17,470 nt of DNA from Gryganskiella cystojenkinii (lineage: Eukaryota; Mortierellomycota; Mortierellomycetes; Mortierellales; Mortierellaceae), in the NCBI GenBank assembly GCA_015852425.1, contig JAAAIG010000081.1, forward strand, positions 8,490 through 25,959. The letters run 5' to 3'. The notes beneath the pieces are model-generated. The model was not told the DNA's origin, searched no databases, and was given only the letters and a program-made list of their open reading frames with translations. The first letter of the stretch is position 1, and each line of letters opens with the position of its first letter. Positions 9,868 to 17,470 of the stretch are shown here, piece by piece. The position numbers and the translations under genes were made by a program.

Positions 9868-11742
9868 TTAATAATCGGAACGGGGAGCGACACCCTTCTC
9901 GGCCATGATTTCCTCGATAGGACGAGCTCTTGTCTCAGGGACAAAAAACCAGACGTACAAGAATCCCAAGGCGGTCACGGCCGCAAACAGGATAAAAGTA
10001 CCGTTGCCAAGACCCTTGTTCAACGTAGGGAAGATCAAACCAATCACAAAGTTGGTACCCCAGTTGACTGCCGTCGCGATGGAGGAGGCAGGCGAGAGCG
10101 CATAAGTGGGCAACAACTCGGACAATAGCAACCAGGGGATAGGTCCCAAACCAATGGCAAAGAAGGCAATGTAAAGGAAGACGGAAACAACGACAAGAAC
10201 ACCAACATCGACATAGGCGCCAATGACCAAGAGAATCGACGACGCCGCAACACCGGCCAGGGAAATCAACAACAGCGAACGACGACCTGTCCGATCAATC
10301 AAAAAGACGGAAGCTAAGGTCGACAACAAGTTGCAGATCGAGACGCCGACAGTGATATAACGCGAGTTGCCCGCGCCAAAGACATCGCCCAAGAACGAAG
10401 TCGAGTAGTAGATCAAACCGTTGATACCGGAAGCCTGTTGGAAGAAATGAACCATGATACCGATGACGGCCAGACTCTTGCACTCGGACGTAAAAAGACG
10501 ACCAATGCTGTAGTGTTGAGGTGTAGGGCCGTTTCCAGAGGCAGCAGCAGCAGCAACGGGGACGTTGGCTGCCTCGACATCAGTCTTGTATGGGATATCA
10601 TCAAAAGCAGAATCGTGGTGGATAGCATGAGCGACGGCTCTGTCAGGCACGCTGGCGTTGGAACCATGTCCCAAAAGCAACTGGACCATATCCGAGAATT
10701 CGTGCTCAATGTTGTTACCAGCACCACGCAGCTTTTGAAGGGATACCCGGGCATCCGCCAGACGGTTCTTGGAGACCAAATAACGAGGGGATTCGACCAA
10801 GGACGGCAACATGAACAACTGGATCAAGGCAGGGATGCCGTTCAAGGCCAGGAGGACACGCCATTTTGGTGGAGCACTCAAACCCAAACCGATCAAGTTG
10901 GAAATCAAGATACCGACGACAATCAAGAGCTGGTACATTGTACCCATTGTTCCACGACCCTTGATGGTCGAGACTTCGCCCAAATATGTGGGTGCGACGA
11001 CACCTCCGAGTCCACAGGCGAAACCGATAATGATACGACCAACAATGAACTGAGCCTGGTGATAGGTCAATCCAAGCAAGAGCGCTCCAAGGATGAAAAA
11101 GAGGTTACTGATAAACATGGTGCGGATACGACCGTACGTATTCTGGACAGATCCTCCTGAAAGACCTCCGACTAGAGCTCCTAAACAGAAGGAACCGACG
11201 GCGAACCCCTGGTACAAAAGAAAAGAAAATAAAAAGATAAAAAACGTTTGAAGTCAATATCACTTGTCTACTTGGTTTGCGGTCCCCGTGCACTTTTCAG
11301 CCCAATGTAAGTTTCGATCGTGTGCTGTTGGATGCCATATAGATGATGTTACGCAGATCAGAAACCCAAAAATAAAAACTCTCTTTTGGGCTCTACTGGT
11401 TTCTCAGTTTTCCAAGATCGCCGTATATTCATGTGCATGCCGGGTGTGCGGGGGCTGATATGCTATCGCGATAACAATACTCGGACACTGTGAGTGAGGG
11501 ACCGCCCATCATTGACATAAGAACAAAAAAATTACCCAGAGGAGATCGGCGAATCGAAAGCAGTTGGGAAAGCCATTGTGCACGGTATAAGGGTCGTTTC
11601 CACAATCACCGTTTAGACCACGGATAGCGCCTTCGGGGACGTTGGGGGAACCGATGACATAGCCGATTGATAACGAGGTCAAGGAAGCCAACAGGCCAGC
11701 ATAGACCATGTAACCGGGGAATCCCAGTTCTCGAGAATCCAT
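9868..11742 (-). CDS. MFS sugar (hexose) transporter
   Basis: Plasma-membrane facilitator of the major facilitator superfamily sugar porter family (GLUT/HXT-like), 12 predicted membrane helices. Two exons on the minus strand: 11742-11536 (69 codons, ending NCFRFADLLW) and 11208-9868, joined in phase 0 across a 327-base GT-AG intron to give 515 aa, a normal length. Signatures: QLLIVVGIL in helix 5 (about 162-170), VESPR after helix 6 (207-211), QQASGIN in helix 7 (326-332), DRTGRR (374-379), GLGPIPW in helix 10 (422-428), PETR near the C-terminus (493-496). The central loop (about 236-301) is acidic and has an Ala5 run. The first GRR motif reads GRIR (95-98), and the usual PETKG reads PETRARP. 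Start codon is the ATG at 11742 (CCATGG). Substrate cannot be fixed from sequence; the closest resemblance is to animal-type GLUTs. Convergent with skn7, with no functional link implied. Confidence 0.94.
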
Positions 11743-11853
11743 GGTTGTTTGCGCTGTGTTAAAAGGGAGAAGGGTAAATAAAAGTGTTTTGAATCAATCT
11801 CTTCTGGTATGCTTCGTCTTTCGAAAGAGAACGTGGAGGCAAAGGTGTGGTGC

Positions 11854-11878
11854 GTGTGTGTGTGTGTGTGTGTGTGTG
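11854..11878. repeat. (GT)12 microsatellite upstream of the transporter
   Basis: Twelve GT units plus G (CA on the coding strand of the transporter) lie about 112 bases before its start codon, in the leader or proximal promoter. The tract can form Z-DNA and is likely to vary in length. Confidence 0.9.
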
Positions 11879-12073
11879 CGTTTGTTGGTAGCGTGGAGAA
11901 GAGAACGTCAAGTTCAGAATAGTAGACAATTTTTGGAAAGGAGTTCCTGAAAGGGCAAAAAAAAGTAAGGAAGGATGCGAATATGAATAAATGTGGGATG
12001 CAGAGGAATCAAGAAAAAGAAGAGAGAAAAGAGTGCGAAAGAAAGGTCATTTCGTTTTAAAAACGCGAAACAG

Positions 12074-12112
12074 ACAAATATGCTGGTGGGTGACTGACTT
12101 TTGCATATTTGT
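12074..12112. repeat. 10-bp perfect inverted repeat in the transporter promoter
   Basis: ACAAATATGC (12074-12083) is repeated as its exact reverse complement GCATATTTGT (12103-12112), with a 19-base spacer. It lies about 330 bases upstream of the transporter start codon. It could be a two-site operator for a dimeric regulator or a hairpin; the sequence does not decide. Confidence 0.6.
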
Positions 12113-13637
12113 GGATGAGACCTCTCTCTTCCTCTTGTCCATTAGTCCCGAAACCCGGGATTATTGAGGTTGGCTAGACTTCGAAGCTCCGTCCACGGTA
12201 AGGACCAACTTGGGCACACAAATTAACGGCCTTTTTGCCGCAAGTGGGGACTTTTTTCTCTTGCTCCCAACATCATCAATCTGAAGGCAGGCCGAACCGG
12301 AATTTCAATCGTCTTTCGCTCTGTTTTCTCAACGAGATCACCATGATTTTGATGTAGTCGACCCGAGGTGTACTTTTAGACATGTTGTCCTTTTTGTACG
12401 TCTTCAATGATATCGTTGAAACAACCATTGGGGTTATCATGAGATCCAAGGACCCTTTTTTATCGTCTTCACATCTTCTGATGCAGCTCCTTTTCGAGGA
12501 CTTACTAGAGGGTAATCAAAGAGGTGTCATTCTCCAGAACGGCGTTTTTTCCACGCTGTATCGAAATAGGAGCGGCATATCAAATCTTTTTTTGTGACCC
12601 CACGGACAGCATCAATATCGTCACTTCGTCATCACCCTGTTGAACTCTCTTCTTTATCTCTCCATGATTTTCCTTACTTGTAGAGATACAGAGCGACATT
12701 GTACATGGGCTGCATACCAAAGAAGAAAATAGGGAAGAGATAAAAATAATAAAACCCCGCGACACTAGTTTTCCTTGGAAGCTGGAACCCGTCTTAACAA
12801 TTAGCCACTGCATAGCAAATGGACAATAAAATATACACGAATTCAAATAATCAAACAATGAAACAAAGCAATGGTTGTTTGTGTGCATGATCGAATTTCG
12901 ATGACCCTGGTCGCGCGCGGTGCGAGTGGGCGCTTTTCAGTCTTACTCTTGTATGCACAATACGCGAATGACAACCGAACAATTTTTACGCGGAAAGTTG
13001 TCGATCGTAAGGTTCTGCTACAATTCATATCACAGTTCTTGGTGCAATGTCTTTAACTCCAAGAAAGAATGTTTGGAAGGAAGCGGCTGTTTCAAAGTTA
13101 GTTGTGGGGGAAGAAAGGTTGATGCGAAAAAAAATCGGATATGGACCCCGTGGTGGGGTTTTTTTTGACTGCACACGGATTCATTTCGAGTTGGGGGCTC
13201 CGTCCGGTGATGTTACCATTTCAGGGGAAGAGGAGAGTTGCGATAAGTGAGACCCTGACAAGTCAAGCTCAGCTAGTCCGTCATCGCCAATCACAATGGC
13301 CCTGGGTTTCAATAGCCATACCAGGATCTTGGCTATCGCATGAACGAAAGCGTTCCTTGTCCCACCTTTCATATTTTCTGCCCCTCTCATTACAAACCTG
13401 CTAGTAGTGGGTGTTAGGGAGAGAACGAAAGGGAAAGAGATTTTTTGTGGGGTTGAACTGTTGTTATCTCCAACATTTTGATTTTATGCTTCCTCTGCTC
13501 TCGTTGTTGTAGGAAAATGATGGCGCGTTTTCTCGTTCTCCGCGTTTCGTAGGCTAAAATAAACGGATATGCAGTTATGGGTACAGTTCCGTCTTGCTTT
13601 CTCGATAATCGCTCATGGCCCTAAAAGTAACAAAAAA

Positions 13638-13730
13638 CTCAATGTCCGGACTCATTGAGCTAATAAGTTTTTTTGCGCCTTCAAAAATGCCTTTTAGACT
13701 TTAACAAGTCTACTAGTTCTTGAACAAGAA
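13638..13730. repeat. Cluster of three small inverted repeats
   Basis: Three perfect inverted repeats fall within 93 bases. CTCAATG/CATTGAG is at 13638-13644 and 13653-13659 with an 8-base loop. TAGACTT/AAGTCTA is at 13695-13701 and 13706-13712 with a 4-base loop. TTCTTG/CAAGAA is at 13717-13722 and 13725-13730 with 2 central bases. The last also contains TTCnnGAA, the core of a heat-shock element. The cluster lies 25-117 bases beyond the end of the putative minus-strand gene remnant. It could be 3' untranslated structure, a structured RNA or protein sites. Confidence 0.55.
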
Positions 13731-13754
13731 GGTCAAGGAAACACTACAACAGAA

Positions 13755-14725
13755 TTAGCCCTGGGCAAACTTGAGTTGGTCGGTTTGGTCAGTCGGGCTG
13801 GTCAGTGGGTCACAATTTTTTTTTGTCTGTGCCAGGCCCATGTAATCAAAAAAAATTGCGACCAAGGGCTTTATTTTCGGGAGACTCGCAATAAATACGT
13901 TTGCAATTACCAATCGATGCACAATACATGACGTTAATAATTGCATAGGGCCAGAAAGTATTTTTCTCAGGACAGAATCCAAACATCTCGCCTGATGGCT
14001 CTTGGCCAATCAGACGCCTTCTTTCTAATTTTTTTTCGACACCAGATCCGTCTGAGATTTTAGCCATAGCCCTTGTACTTTATCATCTTCATGCATCTCG
14101 TTCATAAAAACCGAAGATAGCCAAGGCAACGCACAGGTCATTGTTTTGAAGAAATAGCACATCCCAGAGAGAACAAGAGAAAAAAAAGACCAGTCCAGAC
14201 TGCTGTGCATATTGAGCAATGTGATCTAAAGTGTGCTGTCTTAGTAGGCAAAAAAAAAAAAAACTACGCGAGGGACAGATCGCAACGAGTGACAGCATCG
14301 ATGGAGTGTGGTTCCTCCATCTCGTTGTACTCACCCCGGTTTGTACTCATCGTCGTCCCCACCATCTGGATCTCTGAGGGTGTTAGTGTAGAGTCAAATT
14401 GCGGTGCCCAAGAACTAAAAGATGTCGTACGACTTCGAACCGTTTCTGAAGGATAAAAAAAAATTAAAAGTGGTCCGATTTGGATACTAACTACCTGGAT
14501 CAAGATCTCATGCATTCTATCCCGGTAGCATCATCACTTTGGTGTTTGTTGGTCGCTTGTGTGAAGGGATAAGAGGATCATAAAAAACCGAGTGGTTCGA
14601 TTGGATTCTTGTTCAAGGACGCGTTTGTCAAGCGAGAGATGGGGCGACATGAAAGTGCTCTCACATTCTTCTTGGGCAAAATGGGCCAAAATTCTTATTT
14701 CGACCAAGCTTTTTTTCTGTGACAT
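13755..14725 (-). pseudogene. Probable decayed five-intron gene, family unknown
   Basis: Six minus-strand exon candidates have compatible phases: 14725-14665, 14555-14495, 14373-14335, 14225-14191, 14051-13911, 13826-13755. Introns would be 84-139 bases, with donors gtgaga, gtagtt, gtgagt, gtcttt and gtaatt. The intron before 14373 ends in a textbook actaacaccctcag, and the next has ctactaag before its acceptor. Exon 3 reads DPDGGDDDEYKPG; exon 5 contains GEMFGFCPEKNTFWPYAIIN; the last exon reads NCDPLTSPTDQTDQLKFAQG before TAA. The model would be about 135 aa with six cysteines, suggesting a small disulphide protein. Two lesions break it: an in-frame TGA at 14502-14500 in exon 2, and a one-base frame conflict at an A9 run at the start of the last exon. 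A CATAAAG element at 14865-14859 could be its TATA box. I do not recognise the family. Wrong splice choices could mimic the lesions, and the donor gtcttt is weak. Confidence 0.38.
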
Positions 14726-15281
14726 GGTGGGTTCAGGAACGAACAGGGTCGAGTCAAGATAGATACTGTTGTCAAAGAAAAGATATGCAGGCTAAACTCA
14801 GCTCAACGTCTAAAAGTCTTGTTTTTTTGTATCCGGTTCCCTCACACGCGCGCGCCGTCTTTATGCTCTCAGTTTCCCTTCCGCCAGCCGAGAGTTTATT
14901 GCAAAGAGAACAACTGCTCATCCGGCCTTTCCTCCTCCTCACTCTCTTTGCATTCTCCTGTTATCGTTTCTTCCGCAGAAGCTGTATCGTAGAAGGAAAA
15001 GGCAGGGGGGGGGGGGGGGAAAGGAGCGACACAACGGATCGTGCGCACAATTTGTGGAGAAGGGAGGTATGGACAGGGGAGAGGAGAGGGGTGGGGGTGA
15101 TGTTTTTGTTCGTTGCTCAACTAGACCGTCAACGGTCTGTTGTGTTGCCTATTGACAAGATTGTCAAGAGCTCCTTCGTCTGTTTGAGTATCAAGTTTTA
15201 TTTCTTATTCTCAATTTGAACACCAACACAACAACAACAAAAAAGGTGGACTGAGAGCAGTAAGAGACGATGGCAAAGAGG
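14726..15281. other. Intergenic DNA with a G15 run
   Basis: No recognisable gene. The long plus frame (14719-15219) runs through a G15 homopolymer and ends in Phe-rich sequence, so it is probably fortuitous. The interval would hold the promoter of the minus-strand remnant and distal sequence of the INSIG promoter. Confidence 0.5.
15005..15019. repeat. G15 homopolymer
   Basis: Fifteen consecutive G on the plus strand between G-rich flanks. Length may be uncertain in the assembly. Confidence 0.85.
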
Positions 15282-15291
15282 ATCAGGCCAC
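15282..15291 (+). promoter_or_regulatory. Distal putative sterol regulatory element (SRE)
   Basis: ATCAGGCCAC fits the fungal SREBP site as I recall it, (A/G)TCA(T/C/G)(C/G)CCA(C/T) for SrbA/Sre1. It is the first copy of an 11-base direct repeat (ATCAGGCCACA) and lies 505 bases before the INSIG start codon. It is followed by an A7 and a T14 run. Binding is inferred. Confidence 0.45.
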
Positions 15292-15371
15292 AAAAAAACT
15301 TTTTTTTTTTTTTGAAGATCCGTTTTCCAGGCGGTGTTCGGTGCGACTGAGTTCAGGGACCAAAAAAATTT

Positions 15372-15381
15372 ATCAGGCCAC
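15372..15381 (+). promoter_or_regulatory. Proximal putative sterol regulatory element (SRE)
   Basis: This is the second copy of ATCAGGCCAC, in the same orientation and exactly 90 bases after the first. It is 73 bases before the TATA-like box and directly upstream of a T19 run that should disfavour nucleosomes. Its position in the proximal promoter of an INSIG-family gene is what makes the match persuasive. Confidence 0.5.
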
Positions 15382-15454
15382 ATCATTTTTTTTTTTTTTT
15401 TTTTGGGTTGGACGACGACAATAGCAGATCAATGCTGGGCGATGCAATGGTCGA

Positions 15455-15460
15455 TATAAG
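15455..15460 (+). promoter_or_regulatory. TATA-like box of the INSIG gene
   Basis: TATAAG within GATATAAGAAC lies 332 bases before the start codon. A long pyrimidine-rich leader (about 15475-15780) follows, the same layout as skn7. Confidence 0.45.
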
Positions 15461-15786
15461 AACCCACATCTTAATTTCTTTTTGCGCGGCAACTCACAAC
15501 TCTTTGTTTTCGCATCTCTCTTTCCCTTCCTTTCAACCTTTTCATCTTCAACCGCTCGTCGTCCTCATCGTCTCTCTCGCAACACTCTCATCGACAAGCA
15601 AAATTCTGACAAAAACAGAGAACACAAAAACATTCCCCCTTCTTTCTACGTACCTGTCAGCATTGCCCAGTAAACCAATCCTTCAACCACCCCACCCCTG
15701 TCCGTCCTTCTCCCCTTCTCAGCTCGCCCCCCCCCCTTTTTTTTTCTGCGTCCGTTTTTAAGTCCTTTTGACTTTCAGATTTTCAT

Positions 15787-17418
15787 ATGTCTGCTGAAAG
15801 CCGGACTTTTGCGACCATGGTTCACCATGACAGCTTGGTCATGAATCACCGAAGAAAGTCCTCTCTTTCCTCTCTTTCTTCCACTTCTTCAACCTCGGCG
15901 TTTTCTTCTTTTACCCCTTCCTCCACTGTAATCCAACCCCGATCAGGAGGAGCAACCCCTGCAGGTGAAACCTCGTCAACCTCGATTTCGACTCTTCGAC
16001 AACTTCTTTACTATCTCCCTTTTCTTTCTGCTTCTTCTTCGTCTTCACTATCCTCCGCAACTGGATCTCCAACACAGCAACAAAAGATTTCCTTAGGTCG
16101 TGCTTCGTGTGCAACCCAGACTTGCTTGTCCTATTGTTGCACCACGACCTCGTCCAGTCCGGACCACCGCGACCACGAACAATCAAACAAAGGCAGTGCT
16201 TTGTCCTCCTTTTCTTCGACATCAACTTCTACCTCTTCGTCGACTCTTCCCGGTGGTGCGTTCTACCTCAGACCCAAGAATTACTATTCGAAACGCCAAA
16301 AGTTCATTTCCAATCTCTCCATTCAACAACATAAGCAACAAAAACTGCCACCTAACATCAGCCTCCCTTCACACGGCCACCTTTCAACTTCCCCGACAGC
16401 GTCATTGTTCTCTTCCTCCTCTACCTCCACCTCTTCGTCTTCCTCAAACTCACCGACATTCTCGGACTGTGGTAGTGACAGCGGCAAAGATTCTCCCTCG
16501 GAATTGACAATGTCCTCTCTTGACGATCACCTCGATCGCGTCCTGACTCGGGAACAACAACAACTTCACCGAAGGACCACCGCAACCGCAGCCACGATCG
16601 TCTCGTCCAACGATTTTGATAGCGATACTTCCAGCATGACCTCTTCCTCTTCCTCCTCCTCGTCTGCAACACGGTTGCATAGCCAAGATCAACAACAAAA
16701 GCAACAGCCTGACTTGGGACTTGTCACAAATGAACCCTACCTCCAAGTGTTTGACTTTGCTCTCTCCCTCTATTACCCAATTCGAGCTCTGATCCTTTTT
16801 GTCCTTGGCTTTGCCTTCTCACTCATCATTGATCACCTGCAGACACAACACCACTTGGTCGAATACAACGCCTCGACCTCCAACATGCCTCAACTCCTCT
16901 GGGATACAGCGTCCTGGTTACCACCGACCTGTGGCGCGTCTGCGGTCCTGATCGGTACGATTTACCCACTTGGAGACTATCTCTGGTGGGGGAAACGAGT
17001 TCAACGCAACAATGGACACGACTGGTCCAGTGTGATGAGGTAACAAGACGCGGAGCTCGATACATGTTTGCCACGTTTTTGTTTCACTCATTTTTGTGCG
17101 CGCAAAGGGAGAACGGGGGACGGATGAAACGGTGCCTGGCTTGGATCTACGTTGTACTCGCCATTTTTTTTTTTTTTGCTCACTCATTGTTCTTTTGTTC
17201 TGATGGTTTAGATGCATGGGTGGATTCATTGGAGTGAATTATGCAGCCTCGAAGCTTCCCTGGACGAGCAGTTTACAAGTCTCCTGTACATTGGCTTTGA
17301 TTTCAGTCGGATTATGGTTCCTTTTTGACAGGACGTTTCATGGATTCATGATCTCGTCAACCGTAGCCTCGTTCGGAACTGCCGTTGCCTATTTCTTGGT
17401 CCTCAATGGATGGTACAG
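15787..17418 (+). CDS. insig: INSIG-family ER sterol-sensing protein, 3' partial
   Basis: ER membrane protein of the INSIG/Ins1/Nsg family. In other organisms it binds SCAP and HMG-CoA reductase to restrain sterol synthesis. Exon 1 is 15787-17039 and exon 2 is 17212-17418; both end in phase 2 at GT donors (gtaaca, gtaaaa). The split Arg codon across the 172-base intron restores the INSIG signature VMRC-MGGFIGVNYAASKL. 486 complete codons are visible. The last helices (after NGWY) must lie in an exon beyond the edge. Residues 1-314 are Ser/Thr-rich low complexity with a basophilic-kinase-like RRKSS (22-26). The INSIG core starts at about 315: first helix about 319-345, then ASWLPPTCGASAVLIGTIYP with the conserved Pro-Pro/Cys-Gly, and LWFLFDR, whose Asp (residue 457) aligns with INSIG-1 D205, needed for partner binding. 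Human INSIGs are 225-277 aa, so the N-terminal extension is striking. M11 and M19 are alternative starts. Confidence 0.93.
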
Positions 17419-17470
17419 GTAAAATTGAATAGCATCAGCTCAGAGGACATTTATTGTTTTCTGGAGCCAA

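Larger units (their letters stand above)
11743..13637. other. Upstream region of the transporter, no confident gene
   Basis: This covers the transporter promoter and more distal DNA. Short frames exist, such as plus 12382-12597 (71 codons), plus 13047-13250 (67 codons, with GYGPRGGVFFDCTRIHFELG) and minus 13390-13181 (69 codons). None carries a family signature, and the last two overlap on opposite strands, so at most one is real. A good acceptor-like tract (cacaactaactttgaaacag) lies on the minus strand at about 13092-13112, so a decayed intron-bearing gene is possible. I could not assemble a convincing model. Confidence 0.4.

Noticed and set aside
10438..11160. 240-codon plus-strand frame antisense to the sugar transporter
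   Set aside because: Shadow of the transporter CDS, whose family motifs are all on the minus strand.
13142..13165. ACCCC-GTGGT-GGGGT hairpin followed by T8, resembling an intrinsic or Pol III terminator
   Set aside because: Arm is only 5 bp, and no tRNA, 5S or other Pol III gene was found upstream.
14592..14612. GGTTCGATTGG resembling a tRNA T-loop
   Set aside because: Flanking bases do not form the T stem, and no D or anticodon arm can be drawn.
14719..15219. 166-codon plus-strand open frame
   Set aside because: Crosses a G15 homopolymer and has no domain; antisense to the first exon of the putative remnant only at its very start.
17419..17470. Third INSIG exon starting at the cag within atcag near 17437
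   Set aside because: The intron would be about 19 bases, far too short; the next exon most likely lies beyond the window.

Overview
The window looks like nuclear DNA of a filamentous fungus. All three recognisable genes carry GT-AG spliceosomal introns of about 90-330 bases, leaders are pyrimidine-rich and homopolymer-rich, and the gene set is fungal: an Skn7-type stress regulator, a sugar porter and an INSIG-family sterol sensor. Gene architecture and polyglutamine style suggest an early-diverging (Mortierella-like) fungus, but that is inference. No rRNA, tRNA, CRISPR or intact mobile element was seen.

Layout: (1) 1-5737 has no confidently recognisable gene. It holds A/T- and CT-rich DNA, some weak exon-like segments, and two TATA-like/CT-rich promoter blocks, the second belonging to skn7. 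(2) 6040-9437 (+) is a six-exon skn7 homologue encoding 857 aa, with an HSF-type DNA-binding domain, a coiled coil, polyQ-rich linkers, a response-regulator receiver domain and a long polyQ tail. (3) 11742-9868 (-) is a two-exon MFS sugar transporter (515 aa), tail-to-tail with skn7. (4) 11743-15786 is the long interval between the divergently transcribed transporter and INSIG genes. It contains what looks like a decayed five-intron gene on the minus strand (14725-13755) and a cluster of small inverted repeats. (5) 15787 to the right edge (+) is an INSIG-family gene with a 310-residue Ser-rich N-terminal extension, cut off by the window end.

Functional reading: the three genes are unrelated in pathway (stress/two-component signalling, hexose uptake, sterol feedback) and are not a cluster. 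The most attractive regulatory observation is a pair of exact ATCAGGCCACA direct repeats 90 bp apart, upstream of the INSIG TATA-like box. Each contains a decamer that fits the fungal SREBP (SrbA/Sre1) site consensus. This suggests that SREBP controls its own inhibitor in this fungus, as SREBP does for INSIG1 in mammals.
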